Shown: piece after piece, positions 20,443-29,633 of the stretch
How positions within the stretch are numbered: position 1 is the stretch's first letter
Layout of the letters: every line of letters starts with the position of its first letter
From: an uncultured Pseudoflavonifractor sp.
GTDB lineage: Bacteria; Bacillota; Clostridia; Oscillospirales; Oscillospiraceae
Direction of reading: 5' to 3'
Assembly (NCBI GenBank): GCA_947651395.1
Contig: CANSYW010000021.1
Span: forward strand, 1-32,748
Length of the DNA: 32,748 nt
The notes under the pieces: model-generated
Databases searched by the model: none
Seen by the model: only the letters and a program-made list of their open reading frames with translations
What the model was told of the DNA's origin: nothing
Position numbers and translations under genes: made by a program

Positions 20443-20471
20443 TTGACAGGCGGGGCGGGATGTATTATACT
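20443..20471 (+). promoter_or_regulatory. Promoter of the D-peptide/oligopeptide operon
   Basis: A perfect TTGACA (20443-20448) and TATACT (20466-20471) are 17 bases apart. The start codon of the first gene is 70 bases downstream. The 128 bases before the promoter (20314-20442) are AT-rich and hold no gene. Confidence 0.85.
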
Positions 20472-20541
20472 GCATATATATTTTGGAGAGGGTACAATTC
20501 TTGAAAATATACGCAATTCCACGATTTTGGAGGTAAGGAAG

Positions 20542-22128
20542 ATGAAATTTTATCGCGCGGCAGCTTTGGGTCTGGGCCTGAGCCTGGCTCTGACCTCTTG
20601 CGGTGGAACCAAGACGCCCAATGGCGGCCAGGGCTCCGGAGATCAGAGCGGCTCTGTGCTCACCATCGCCATTCAGGACGAGGTGGAGGGCTGCGACATC
20701 CAGCAGATCGGCTGGGAGAACGTGGTGCAGTCCCTGCTCTATGAGCCCCTGGTGGTCTTCAATCCCGACCTGTCTGAGATCCAGCCCGCCTTTGCCGAGA
20801 GCTATACCGTGGCGGAGGACGGCTCCTACATTGAGTTCGTTTTGCCCGCCGACGCCAAGTTCTCCAATGGCGACGTGTGTGACGCCGCCGCGGTGAAGGC
20901 CTCGGAGGATCGGTTCCTGGCGCTGAGCGAGTACGCCGGCGACCTGGACGCCGTGTCCGATATTGAGATCATCGACGAGCGGACCATCCGCTACAACCTG
21001 TCCGGCCCCGCCCCCTACATGTGGGCCTCCCTCACCAGTACATACGGCGGTATCAATAATGTGGCCGTGGCCGAGACCATGGACGACGCCGCTTTCAACC
21101 GCAAGCCCGTGACCAACGGCCCCTACTATGTGGAGGAGTGGGTCCAGGGCTCTCAGATCACCCTGAAGCGCAACGAATATTATAAGACCAACAACCCCAA
21201 TGTGACCAACAAGGGCGCCCTGACCTTTGACACCATCGTGGTGCGCTTTATCCCCGACGAGTTCACCCGGGTCAGCGAGCTCAAAAGCGGCAACGTGGAC
21301 ATCATCTACGATGTGCCCGCCGCCAGCATCAGCGAGCTGAAAAGCAACCCCGATCTGACCACCTACGACTATAAACAGTCCGGCGTGTCCTATCTGAATG
21401 TGCAGACCGGCAAGGGAGTCACCGCCGATGTGAAGGTGCGTCAGGCCCTGTCCCATGCCATCGACCGGGAGCAGATCAAGGACGCGCTGGAGGGTGTGGT
21501 CACCCCCACCTACGGCTTCATCTCCGAGGCGCAGGCCGGCTACAGCGCCGCCAAGGAGCAGGAGCTTGCCCAGAAGCTGGCCTACGACCCCGATCTGGCC
21601 AAGTCCATCCTGGCGGAGGCCGGCTGGACTGACAGCAACGGCGACGGCATTCTGGACAAGAACGGAGAGAACCTGTCCTTTGAACTGCTGATCCCCTCTG
21701 ACCGGGCCGCCATGAAGGCGGCCGGCCCAGTGATCCAGAACCAGTTCGCCGCCATCGGCGTAGACGCTCAGATCCGGGAGTATGAGGGCTCCTACATCAA
21801 GCAGCTGATGAAAGAGGACGACTATGTGATGGGCGGCCGGAACTATGTGTGGAACGACGCCGACATTCTCTACTATGTCTTCACCGCCGCCTCCGGCTAT
21901 CCCTGGGATGATCCAGCTGTCACCGCCGCCTTTGAGGCCGCCCGTGTGGAGAACGACGTCACCGCCCGTGTGGCCGCCTATGAGAAGGCCCAGGATCTGC
22001 TGGTAGATCAGTACAAGGCCATCTCCGTCTTCGCCGACAACTACTGCGTCGCCTCCAAAAACAACATCAAGGGCCTGGTGGTCACCAACGACGGCCGCTC
22101 CTGGTTCAATGATGTGACCGCTGAGTAA
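20542..22128 (+). CDS. Oligopeptide/dipeptide ABC transporter substrate-binding lipoprotein
   Basis: From ATG 20542 (AGGTAAGGAAG upstream) the protein has 528 residues. The lipobox LTSC gives acylated Cys20. The rest is a family 5 (DppA/OppA type) binding protein, with SLLYEPLVVFNPDLSEIQPAFAE near 60, the family signature region KPVTNGPYYVEEWVQGSQITLKRNEYY near 190 and VRQALSHAIDREQI near 305. It captures peptides or other ligands outside the cell for the DppBCDF-type transporter. The frame is open upstream to 20380, but that part contains the promoter and is rejected. Two genes for D-amino acid enzymes downstream suggest that the ligand contains D-residues. Confidence 0.92.
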   Translation: MKFYRAAALGLGLSLALTSCGGTKTPNGGQGSGDQSGSVLTIAIQDEVEGCDIQQIGWENVVQSLLYEPLVVFNPDLSEIQPAFAESYTVAEDGSYIEFVLPADAKFSNGDVCDAAAVKASEDRFLALSEYAGDLDAVSDIEIIDERTIRYNLSGPAPYMWASLTSTYGGINNVAVAETMDDAAFNRKPVTNGPYYVEEWVQGSQITLKRNEYYKTNNPNVTNKGALTFDTIVVRFIPDEFTRVSELKSGNVDIIYDVPAASISELKSNPDLTTYDYKQSGVSYLNVQTGKGVTADVKVRQALSHAIDREQIKDALEGVVTPTYGFISEAQAGYSAAKEQELAQKLAYDPDLAKSILAEAGWTDSNGDGILDKNGENLSFELLIPSDRAAMKAAGPVIQNQFAAIGVDAQIREYEGSYIKQLMKEDDYVMGGRNYVWNDADILYYVFTAASGYPWDDPAVTAAFEAARVENDVTARVAAYEKAQDLLVDQYKAISVFADNYCVASKNNIKGLVVTNDGRSWFNDVTAE

Positions 22129-22132
22129 GGCC

Positions 22133-23191
22133 ATGGAGACACTGGAACAAGCGATCGACCGGGTGGTGGGCCGCACCGTCACCCACCATACCCCCGGCTG
22201 TGCCATCCTGCTGGCCAGGAACGGTCAGGTGCTTTTCCGCAAGGGCTACGGCATGGCCGATCTGGAAAAGGGGATCCCTGTCCGACCGGAGGACAACTTC
22301 ATCATCGCCTCCAACACCAAGCAGTTTACCTGCCTTGCCATCCTTATGCTCCGCGACCGGGGCCTGCTGGATCTGGACGAGCCCATTGAGCGGTTCTTTC
22401 CTGACTTCCCCGACTACCGCGGGAAGGTCACCCTCCGGATGCTCATGTGCCACACCTCCGGCATCCGGGAGTACTTTGAGGAGGGTTACCGCTTCAATGA
22501 GGAGGCCCTGAAGACGGCGGACACCGCCAAGCTGCTGGAGATCGCCAAGGGCTTTGGTCCGGAGCTGAACTTTGAGCCCGACACCAAGTGGGACTACTGC
22601 AACACCGCCTATGTGATGCTGGGGGACATTGTTCGCCAGCTCACGGGCAAGAGCTTCGGCAAATTCCTGGAAAGCGAGATCTTCGCCCCCCTGGGTATGA
22701 CCCATACGGTGGCCCCCGACTACATGGATGAGCCCGATCCCCGCCAGGTGGTGGGTTACTCCGACGAGAAGGAGAAGGGGGTCTTTGTCCCCCAGCCCTA
22801 CGATATGCTGCTGGTGGGCTACGCCGACGGCAACATCTCCTCCAATGTGGACGACCTGCTCAAATGGCATCAGTTCCTCTATGAGAGCGACAGCGAGATC
22901 CTGGTGAAACGGGACACCCTGCAAGAGATGTTTGTCTCCCACAGGCTCATAGACGGTACCCCCACCAACTACGGCCTGGGCTTCTTCCTGGGTCAGATCG
23001 AAGGGAAGTCCAGCTGCTATCCCGGCCACGCCGAGATCTGGCACACCGGGGGCACCACCGGCTTCATCTCCCGGCTGAGCCGGTTTACCCACGACGGCGT
23101 CACCGCCGCCATTCTCACCAACTGGAACGGCGTTCCCCGGGACGACGAGCTGTTCTTCCCGGTGCTGGATGAACTGTTCCGCCGGCTGTGA
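22133..23191 (+). CDS. Beta-lactamase-fold serine hydrolase (candidate D-peptidase)
   Basis: The 352-residue protein has the three motifs of class C beta-lactamase-like hydrolases: SxxK as SNTK (Ser60, Lys63), YxN as YCN (Tyr155, Asn157) and HTG (304-306). This family includes D-aminopeptidases, alkaline D-peptidases, DD-peptidases and esterases. No signal peptide is seen, so it should work in the cytoplasm, after import, rather than in cell-wall synthesis. It starts 4 bases after the binding-protein stop (GAGTAAGG overlaps that end) and lies inside an operon with a D-aminoacylase and a racemase. Together these favour hydrolysis of D-amino-acid peptides. True beta-lactamase activity is unlikely for an intracellular enzyme. 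Confidence 0.85.
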   Translation: METLEQAIDRVVGRTVTHHTPGCAILLARNGQVLFRKGYGMADLEKGIPVRPEDNFIIASNTKQFTCLAILMLRDRGLLDLDEPIERFFPDFPDYRGKVTLRMLMCHTSGIREYFEEGYRFNEEALKTADTAKLLEIAKGFGPELNFEPDTKWDYCNTAYVMLGDIVRQLTGKSFGKFLESEIFAPLGMTHTVAPDYMDEPDPRQVVGYSDEKEKGVFVPQPYDMLLVGYADGNISSNVDDLLKWHQFLYESDSEILVKRDTLQEMFVSHRLIDGTPTNYGLGFFLGQIEGKSSCYPGHAEIWHTGGTTGFISRLSRFTHDGVTAAILTNWNGVPRDDELFFPVLDELFRRL

Positions 23192-23228
23192 GAGGCGGGA
23201 AGACCCTGCGACCCAAAACAGTTCAACG

Positions 23229-23263
23229 GGGAGCAACGGCATATTTTTGCCGTTGCTCCCTTT
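23229..23263 (+). terminator. Hairpin within the peptide operon, weak terminator
   Basis: GGGAGCAACGGCA (23229-23241) pairs perfectly with 23248-23260, but only TTT follows. It separates the binding-protein and hydrolase genes from the permease genes. It may reduce downstream transcription or protect the upstream mRNA. Confidence 0.6.
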
Positions 23264-23303
23264 GGGCACTTTCCGTGTGCCCCTTTCATAAGGAGGGATC
23301 TGC

Positions 23304-24233
23304 TTGAGCGATATGGGCAAATACATTATACGGCGCCTGCTCACCGGCGTGCTGGTGGTGCTGTGCGTGACCGTCATTATCTTCGGCATCATGCAGGCCA
23401 TGCCGGGCAACCCCATCGACCTGATGGTGGACACCCGGGTCTCGGCGGAAAAGGTGGCCGAGCTGAAGGCCCGCTGGGGTCTGGATAAGCCGGTGATCGT
23501 CCAGTACTTCTACTGGCTGGGCAACATTCTCCGGGGGGATTTCGGCACCTCCATCACCACCAAGCAGGAGGTGCTCTTCCTCATCAAGCAGCGCCTGCCC
23601 TACACCCTGATGCTCACCGGTACGGCGGTGGTCATTGAGTACCTGGTGGCGGTGCCCCTGGGGCTTGCCGCCGCGGTGCGCAAGGGCCGGCTCATGGACA
23701 AGTCCATGACGGTGATCATGGTGGTGCTCTGGTCCATGCCCACCTTCTGGCTGGGCGTGCTGTTTATGATGGAGTTCGCCATCAACCACCGCTTCTTCCC
23801 CATCTCGGGCTACAGCGGTCTGCGCTCCCTGGTGCTCCCGGCCATGACTCTGGCCCTTCCCTCCCTGGCCCAGATCTTCCGTCTGACCCGCAGCGAGGTG
23901 CTGGATGTGATGGAGGAGCGGTATGTGGAGACCGCCTGCGCCAAGGGCGTGTCCAACCGGGGGGTGCTGGTGCGTCATGTGCTGCGCAACGCCCTGATCC
24001 CGGTGACGGTGACCTTCTTCCTCAATCTGCCCTGGCTCATCGGCGGATCTGTGGTGGTGGAAAACGTCTTTGCCTGGCCGGGGATGGGCCAGCTGCTGTG
24101 GAAGGGGATCGCCAAACAGGACTTTCCCATCGTCCAGGGCATCACCTTTGTCATCGCCATCCTCACGGTGATCTGCAATCTCATCGGAGACATCATCTCC
24201 GGCGTCCTGGATCCCCGGATCCGGATGGAATAA
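23304..24233 (+). CDS. dppB: Dipeptide/oligopeptide ABC transporter permease, DppB type
   Basis: The 309-residue protein has six membrane segments and the coupling motif region ETACAKGVSNRGVLVRHVLRNALIPV (about 212-237), which contacts the ATPases. MGKYIIRRLLTGVLVVLCVTVIIFG at the start and MPGNPID near 33 are typical of DppB/OppB. It forms half of the transmembrane channel. The start is TTG at 23304, 7 bases after AGGAGG; an ATG at 23313 is an alternative. dppC follows after 12 bases. Confidence 0.93.
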   Translation: MSDMGKYIIRRLLTGVLVVLCVTVIIFGIMQAMPGNPIDLMVDTRVSAEKVAELKARWGLDKPVIVQYFYWLGNILRGDFGTSITTKQEVLFLIKQRLPYTLMLTGTAVVIEYLVAVPLGLAAAVRKGRLMDKSMTVIMVVLWSMPTFWLGVLFMMEFAINHRFFPISGYSGLRSLVLPAMTLALPSLAQIFRLTRSEVLDVMEERYVETACAKGVSNRGVLVRHVLRNALIPVTVTFFLNLPWLIGGSVVVENVFAWPGMGQLLWKGIAKQDFPIVQGITFVIAILTVICNLIGDIISGVLDPRIRME

Positions 24234-24245
24234 GGGGGTGGGCGC

Positions 24246-25082
24246 ATGAAAAAGAAGAGCAAGCTCTCCCAAGTGCTGCGTAAGCCCCTGTTTCTCATCG
24301 GCTTCATTATGCTGGCGGTGGTGATCCTGGCGGCGCTGTTCGCCCCCCGGATCGCGCTGCGGGACTATGCGCAGATGGATCTCTCCCTGAAGTTTGTCGC
24401 CCCCTGTGCCCAGTTCCCCCTGGGGACCGACCAGTATGGCCGGTGTATTTTCAGCCGTATCGTCTATGGCTCCCGCATCGCCTTGAAGGTGGGGCTCATG
24501 GCGGTGGTCATTGAGACGGGGATCGGCGTGACCCTGGGCATCATCGCCGGCTATTACGGCAAAAAGCTGGATCAGGCCATCATGTTCCTCACCGACATGA
24601 TCTGGTCCATTCCGCCCATCATTCTGGCCATGGCCATCGTGCTGCTGCTCACGCCCAGCGCGGAGAATGTGGCCATCTCCATCGCCCTGGTCACCTGGGC
24701 CCAGTTCACCAAGATCGTCCGTGTGAAGGTCCAGGCCATCAAGAACCTGTCCTATATCCAGGCCGCCCGGGTGTATGGAGAGAGCGACCTGCAGATCATT
24801 GTGCGCTATATCCTGCCCAATCTGACCTCTACCATCGTCATACTGGCCTCGCTGGCCCTGCCCTCGGCCATTTTGTCCACCACCTCCATGGGCTTCCTCA
24901 GCCTGGGCGCTCAGGAGCCCCTTCCGGACTGGGGAATGATCCTCTCGGGCGGGATCCAGTTCATCGAGCGGGCCCCCTGGATCTCCTTCTGGCCCGGGGT
25001 GGCGATCGTGTGGACGGTGCTGGGCTTTAACCTGGCGGCAGAAGGATTGAAGGAACTTTTGGATCCCCGGATGAAGGTGTGA
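24246..25082 (+). CDS. dppC: Dipeptide/oligopeptide ABC transporter permease, DppC type
   Basis: The 278-residue protein is the second permease subunit, with [25 protein letters not shown] near residue 60 (a DppC/OppC signature) and the coupling motif [23 protein letters not shown] near 175. Six hydrophobic segments are visible. It pairs with the DppB-type subunit encoded upstream. GGGGGTG lies before the ATG, and the first ATPase gene begins 3 bases after its stop. Confidence 0.93.
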   Translation: MKKKSKLSQVLRKPLFLIGFIMLAVVILAALFAPRIALRDYAQMDLSLKFVAPCAQFPLGTDQYGRCIFSRIVYGSRIALKVGLMAVVIETGIGVTLGIIAGYYGKKLDQAIMFLTDMIWSIPPIILAMAIVLLLTPSAENVAISIALVTWAQFTKIVRVKVQAIKNLSYIQAARVYGESDLQIIVRYILPNLTSTIVILASLALPSAILSTTSMGFLSLGAQEPLPDWGMILSGGIQFIERAPWISFWPGVAIVWTVLGFNLAAEGLKELLDPRMKV

Positions 25083-25085
25083 GCC

Positions 25086-26057
25086 ATGGAAGAGAAAATT
25101 TTAGAAGTAAAAGATCTGTCGGTCAGCTTTGACGGCGGGGTCCAGGCGGTCTCCGGCGTCAGCTTCGATCTGCGCCGGGGGGAGTGCTTCGCGCTGGTGG
25201 GGGAGTCGGGCTGCGGCAAGTCCACCACCGCCCGGGCCATCCTGCGCCTGATCCGTGCCCCCGGCCGGATCACCGGCGGCCGGATCCTCTTTGAGGATGA
25301 GGAGCTGCTGGGGCTGAGCGAGGGGGAGATGGGGAAGGTTCGGGGCAGGAACATCGGCATGATCTTCCAAAACCCCCTGGACTCCCTCAACCCGGTCTAC
25401 ACCGTGGGCAGTCAGGTCTCCGAGGGCCTCATGGTGGACAAGATGGAGAAGGCCCAGGCGTGGAAGCTGGCCGCCGACACCTTCCGGGACGTGAAGATCC
25501 CCGATGCGGAGGAGCGGGTACGCTCCTTCCCCCATGAGATCTCCGGCGGCATGCGTCAGCGGGTGATGATCGGCATGATGCTCTGCCGCCACCCCAAGCT
25601 CCTCATTGCCGACGAGCCCACCACCGCCCTGGATGTGACCATCCAGGCGGGCATTATTGAGCTGATGAACGACCTGCGCCATAAATACGACACCGCCGTT
25701 TTGATGATCACCCACGACTTCGGCATCGTGGCCGACATGGCCGACCGGGTGGGGGTGATGTACGCCGGCCAGATCGTGGAGCTGGGCGACGTGTTCACCA
25801 TTTTCGACCATCCGCTCCACCCCTACACCAAGCTGTTGATGAAGGCGCTGCCCGTCATCACCAAGAAGGAGGGGCGGCTGGAGACCATCCCCGGCACGGT
25901 ACCCGACCTGTCCAAGCCCATCCAGGGCTGCCGGTTTGCCGACCGCTGCCCCGACGCCTGCGACCGCTGTCACCAGGTTTCCCCTGCCATGACGCAGGTC
26001 ACACCGGGCCACCTGTGCGCCTGCCATCTGGTGAAGGGAGGTGAGGCACATGTCTGA
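25086..26057 (+). CDS. dppD: Dipeptide/oligopeptide ABC transporter ATPase, DppD type
   Basis: The 323-residue ATPase has the Walker A motif GESGCGKST (about 38-46), the Q-loop [13 protein letters not shown], the signature ISGGMRQRV and Walker [13 protein letters not shown]. The C-terminal extension carries [17 protein letters not shown], a cysteine pattern that in DppD/OppD subunits can hold an iron-sulfur cluster. It drives transport together with the DppF-type partner. The next gene overlaps its end by 8 bases, so translation is coupled. Confidence 0.94.
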   Translation: MEEKILEVKDLSVSFDGGVQAVSGVSFDLRRGECFALVGESGCGKSTTARAILRLIRAPGRITGGRILFEDEELLGLSEGEMGKVRGRNIGMIFQNPLDSLNPVYTVGSQVSEGLMVDKMEKAQAWKLAADTFRDVKIPDAEERVRSFPHEISGGMRQRVMIGMMLCRHPKLLIADEPTTALDVTIQAGIIELMNDLRHKYDTAVLMITHDFGIVADMADRVGVMYAGQIVELGDVFTIFDHPLHPYTKLLMKALPVITKKEGRLETIPGTVPDLSKPIQGCRFADRCPDACDRCHQVSPAMTQVTPGHLCACHLVKGGEAHV

Positions 26058-27030
26058 GGCATTGCTTCAGGTGGAGCACCTGAAAAAATACTTTCCCCTG
26101 GGCCGGGGGCTGAAAAAGAACGCCTCCTTTGTCCGGGCGGTGGACGATGTGAGCCTCACCATCGCCCCGGGAGAGACCCTGGGGCTGGTGGGGGAGTCGG
26201 GCTCAGGAAAGACCACGCTGGCCCAGATGATCCTGGGGCTTCTGCCCCCCACGGAGGGAACCATCACGCTGGACGGGATGGACATCCACGACAGGAGCTG
26301 CCGGAAGGAATTCCACCGCTCCATCGGGGCAGTGTTCCAGGATCCCGCCTCCTCGCTGAACCCCCGGACCACGGTGTATCGCTCCCTGGAGCGGCCCCTG
26401 GCCCTCAATGGGTACAGCGCCGCCGACGCCCGGGAGCTGATCCGTGAGACCGCTGAGAAGGTGAACCTGGGGTGGGAACTGCTGGAGCGCTTCCCCCACG
26501 AGCTCTCCGGCGGTCAGCAGCAGCGGGTGTCCATTGCCCGGGCCATCATGCTCAAGCCCAAGCTGTTGGTGCTGGACGAGCCCACCTCCGCCCTGGACGT
26601 CTCCGTCCAGGCCCAGACCCTCAACGAGCTGCTGGATCTGCAACAGAGGTTTGGTCTGGCCTATCTCTTTATCACCCACAATTTGTCGGTGGTGCGGTAC
26701 ATGAGCGACCGCATCTGTGTCATGTACGGCGGCAGGATCATGGAGCTGGGGGAGACAGAGGAGGTCTATCACCGGCATGTCCACCCCTACACCCTGAGCC
26801 TGCTGTCCTCGGTGCCGCCCCTCCACCCCAGGCAGCGTGACCGAAAGAAGTATCTGCTCACCGGCGACATGCCCAGCCTTATCGGGGAGCTGAAGGGCTG
26901 CCGCTTCGCCTCCCGCTGTCCCTTTGCCCGGGAGGCCTGCCGGGAGGCGGAGCCCCCCATGCGGGATCTGGGGAAGGGACACCTGGCCGCCTGCGCCTTC
27001 GCGGGAGAATTGGAGTTTGAAAAGGGATAA
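26050..27030 (+). CDS. dppF: Dipeptide/oligopeptide ABC transporter ATPase, DppF type
   Basis: From ATG 26050 (GGAGGTGA upstream) the protein has 326 residues; a GTG three codons earlier is rejected because it lies inside the ribosome site. Walker A is GESGSGKTT, the signature LSGGQQQRV and Walker B LLVLDEPTSALD. The C-terminal GCRFASRCPFAREAC shows the cysteine pattern of this transporter class. It forms the ATPase dimer with the DppD-type subunit. Confidence 0.94.
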   Translation: MSEALLQVEHLKKYFPLGRGLKKNASFVRAVDDVSLTIAPGETLGLVGESGSGKTTLAQMILGLLPPTEGTITLDGMDIHDRSCRKEFHRSIGAVFQDPASSLNPRTTVYRSLERPLALNGYSAADARELIRETAEKVNLGWELLERFPHELSGGQQQRVSIARAIMLKPKLLVLDEPTSALDVSVQAQTLNELLDLQQRFGLAYLFITHNLSVVRYMSDRICVMYGGRIMELGETEEVYHRHVHPYTLSLLSSVPPLHPRQRDRKKYLLTGDMPSLIGELKGCRFASRCPFAREACREAEPPMRDLGKGHLAACAFAGELEFEKG

Positions 27031-27036
27031 CGCAGG

Positions 27037-27065
27037 GCGGCTCCGGGGCACGGCTCCGGAGCCGC
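27037..27065 (+). other. GC-rich hairpin between dppF and the deacylase gene
   Basis: GCGGCTCCG (27037-27045) pairs with CGGAGCCGC (27057-27065). No T-run follows, so termination is unlikely; mRNA protection or processing is possible. Confidence 0.45.
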
Positions 27066-27084
27066 TTGAGAAAGGAAGGTCAGA

Positions 27085-28455
27085 ATGATGTATGATACCC
27101 TCATTGTGGGAGGTCAATATCCCAATTTTGAGACCGGAAAGCTGGAGCGCGCGGAGATCGCTCTGAAGGACGGGAAGATCGCCGACCTGCTGCCCGCCGG
27201 GGAGCGGCCCCAGGCCGGGCAGGTCATAGAGGCCGCCGGGAAGGTGGTCTCTCCCGGCTTCATCGACCTGCATATGCACGAGGAGGAGTTCAAAAACGGC
27301 TCCCACAGCTACGACATCGCCCAGTACATGGCCAGGCAGGGGGTTACCACCTGTGTGGCGGGCAACTGCGGCCAGCAGAACCATCCCATCGCCCGGTTCA
27401 GAGCCATCCTGGAGGAGAACGGTGGCGCGCCGGTGAACTACATCCTCCTGGCGGGCTACAACTCCATCCGGGAGGGGGAGGGGCTGGGCTGGTATGACGC
27501 CATCACCCCGGAGCGGCAGGCGGTCATCCTGGAAAAGCTGAATAAGGAGCTGCGGGACGGGGCCTGGGGGGTATCCTTCGGCCTGGAGTACAGCCCCGGC
27601 ATCTCTGCCCTGGAGATGACCCGGGCGGTGGAGGCGGTGAAGGGATACGACCCCTTCGTGTCCATCCATTTCCGGGCCGACTGCGAGGGGTGCATGGACT
27701 CGCTGAAGGAGATGGCCCGGCTCTCCCGGGACACCGGGTGCCGGGTGCAGGTGTCCCACCTGAGCAGTTTGGCGGGCACCGCCCGCAATATGCCCGCCTC
27801 CCTGGAGTATCTGGCCGGGGAGATGAAGGAAAACCCCCTGCTGGGCTACGACACCTATCCCTACTGCGCCTTCTGTACCGGGATCGGCACCGCCGTTTTC
27901 GATATGGACTGGCGGGAGAAGTGGGGGGTGGACTATGACATCATCCTCCTGCTCCACGAGCCCTACGCCGGGCAGCGGTGTACCAAAGAGCTCTATGAGA
28001 AGGTGCGCCGGGAGACGCCGGAGGCCCACGTGGTGGCCTTTGCCATGGATGAGGAGAGCATCCGTGCCGCCATTGCCCACCCCATGGGACTGCTGGGCAG
28101 CGATGGAGGCATTGCCGACGGCATGAGCCATCCCCGCTCCGCCGGCACCTTCCCCCGGATCTTGGGCAAGTATGTCAGGGAGGAGAAGGCTCTCACCCTC
28201 ATGGAGGCTCTGGACAAGATGACCCGCCGGGCCGCTGAGCGGGTGGGTCTGTCCGCCAAGGGCCAGGTGAAGCCGGGGCTGGACGCCGATCTGGTCATCT
28301 TTGACCCCGACACCATTGCCGACGGGGCGGAATTTACCGATATCACGCTGCCCAACCGGGGTATCGACGCCGTGCTCGTCGCCGGACAGACGGTGGTGGA
28401 GCACAATGCCCTCACCGGCGCCCTGCCCGGCCGGTTCCTGAGCCGGAAGGGCTGA
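27085..28455 (+). CDS. N-acyl-D-amino-acid deacylase family amidohydrolase
   Basis: The 456-residue protein is an amidohydrolase of the D-aminoacylase/D-glutamate deacetylase branch. DLHMH gives metal ligands His63 and His65. GNCGQQNHP contains Cys95, the metal-binding cysteine characteristic of D-aminoacylases, and GLEYSPG, SIHFRAD, VQVSHLSS and GSDGG supply further conserved positions, the last including the catalytic Asp. The enzyme removes acyl groups from N-acyl-D-amino acids; in some members the substrate is a dipeptide with a D-residue. It follows the peptide transporter in the same operon and precedes a racemase, which supports a D-amino-acid route. AAAGGAAGG precedes the ATG at 27085; the next codon is also ATG. 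Confidence 0.9.
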   Translation: MMYDTLIVGGQYPNFETGKLERAEIALKDGKIADLLPAGERPQAGQVIEAAGKVVSPGFIDLHMHEEEFKNGSHSYDIAQYMARQGVTTCVAGNCGQQNHPIARFRAILEENGGAPVNYILLAGYNSIREGEGLGWYDAITPERQAVILEKLNKELRDGAWGVSFGLEYSPGISALEMTRAVEAVKGYDPFVSIHFRADCEGCMDSLKEMARLSRDTGCRVQVSHLSSLAGTARNMPASLEYLAGEMKENPLLGYDTYPYCAFCTGIGTAVFDMDWREKWGVDYDIILLLHEPYAGQRCTKELYEKVRRETPEAHVVAFAMDEESIRAAIAHPMGLLGSDGGIADGMSHPRSAGTFPRILGKYVREEKALTLMEALDKMTRRAAERVGLSAKGQVKPGLDADLVIFDPDTIADGAEFTDITLPNRGIDAVLVAGQTVVEHNALTGALPGRFLSRKG

Positions 28456-28468
28456 GAGGAGCGTTCCC

Positions 28469-29560
28469 ATGGAACAAAAGAGATATCCCCGGCTGGTGTG
28501 CGATCTGTCCCGGCTGGAACAGAATGTAAAAGAGGTCACCCGCCGCTGCCACGATGAAGGGATCCGGGTGGCCGGCGTGGTGAAGGGAGTCAACGGCCTG
28601 GAGCCCATGGCGGAGCGGTTCGTCCGGGGGGGCTGCGATCAGCTGGCCTCCTCCCGGCTCAGCCAGCTGGAGAAATTGGGGGAGCTGGGTCTGCCCACCA
28701 TGCTCATCCGGGTGCCCATGCCCTCCGAGGCGGAGGATGTGGTCCGCATTGCCCGGTACAGCCTCCAGAGCGATCCGGAGGTGCTGGATGCCATCGAGGC
28801 GGCCTGCCTTCGCCAGGGAAAAACCCACAAGGTGGTGCTCATGGCCGACCTGGGAGACCTGCGGGAGGGCTGGTGGAACAAGGAAGAGCTGGTGGAGGCG
28901 GCGATCCGTGTGGAGCGGGAGCTGCCCCATGTGGAGCTGGCCGGCATCGGCACCAACCTGGGCTGCTACGGGGCCATCAAGCCCACGGTGGAGAAGATGG
29001 AGGAGCTTGCCGCGCTGGCGGAGAAGGTGGAGGCGGCTGTGGGCCATCCACTGGAGATCGTCTCCGGCGGAGCCACCACCTCCTTCCTTCTGGTCCATCA
29101 GCACAGGATGCCCAGGAAGATCAACCACCTGCGGGTGGGGGAGAGCGTTTTGGTGTGCTACGACCTGAAGTATGAGTGGGGCGTCACCGATATGGACTAT
29201 CTCTCCTCCCATGTGTTCACCCTCCAGGCCCAGGTGCTGGAGTGCCGGGTGAAGCCCAGCCATCCCGTGGGGGAGATCTTTGTGGACGCCTTCGGGAACC
29301 GGCCCACCTATGAGGATCGGGGGGATCGCCGCCGGGCCCTCATCGGAGTGGGGAAGCTGGACATGGGCTCCTCCGCCCGGCTCCTTCCCCGGGAGGAGGG
29401 GATCACCTATCTGGGGGGTGCCAGCGACCTGACCATACTGGATGTGGAGGATTGTCCCCGGCCTGTCAGGGTGGGGGATATTCTGGAGTTTGACATCTCC
29501 TACAGCGAGGTGGTCTTTCTCACCGCCGCCGCCGATGTGACGGTGGAGTATATCGGGTAA
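28469..29560 (+). CDS. PLP-dependent amino acid racemase (alanine/ornithine racemase family)
   Basis: The 363-residue protein has an alanine-racemase-like N-terminal barrel, with Lys39 in GVVKGVNG as the residue expected to bind pyridoxal phosphate. Further landmarks are LASSRLSQLEKL (60-71), LMADLGDLREGWW (near 128-140) and IVSGGATTSFL (near 195), all seen in the alanine/ornithine racemase group that includes the ornithine racemase of ornithine fermenters. It interconverts the L and D forms of an amino acid; which one is not evident. It ends the operon: released D-amino acids could be converted here to L-forms for metabolism. GAGGAG precedes the ATG, 14 bases after the deacylase stop. Confidence 0.85.
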   Translation: MEQKRYPRLVCDLSRLEQNVKEVTRRCHDEGIRVAGVVKGVNGLEPMAERFVRGGCDQLASSRLSQLEKLGELGLPTMLIRVPMPSEAEDVVRIARYSLQSDPEVLDAIEAACLRQGKTHKVVLMADLGDLREGWWNKEELVEAAIRVERELPHVELAGIGTNLGCYGAIKPTVEKMEELAALAEKVEAAVGHPLEIVSGGATTSFLLVHQHRMPRKINHLRVGESVLVCYDLKYEWGVTDMDYLSSHVFTLQAQVLECRVKPSHPVGEIFVDAFGNRPTYEDRGDRRRALIGVGKLDMGSSARLLPREEGITYLGGASDLTILDVEDCPRPVRVGDILEFDISYSEVVFLTAAADVTVEYIG

Positions 29561-29578
29561 AGAAGGCATACAAAAAAC

Positions 29579-29618
29579 ATCCCCTGAGCTGATCCGGTCA
29601 GCTCAGGGGGTGTTTTTT
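29579..29618. terminator. Bidirectional intrinsic terminator between convergent operons
   Basis: CCCCTGAGCTGA (29581-29592) pairs perfectly with TCAGCTCAGGGG (29598-29609). GTG and a run of seven T follow on the plus strand, and TTTTTTG follows on the minus strand. It ends the peptide operon and the dehydratase-TRAP operon. Confidence 0.93.
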
Positions 29619-29633
29619 TGTTAAGTATGTGGT

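Noticed and set aside
20501-20536. Twelve-codon TTG-initiated frame before the peptide-binding lipoprotein
   Set aside because: It has no biased amino acid content and no terminator follows, so it is probably chance.
26203-28608. Long minus-strand open frame opposite dppF and the deacylase; similar ones at 3542-5050, 20242-22206 and 30511-32328 (plus)
   Set aside because: All are antisense shadows of genes with clear motifs in high-GC DNA.
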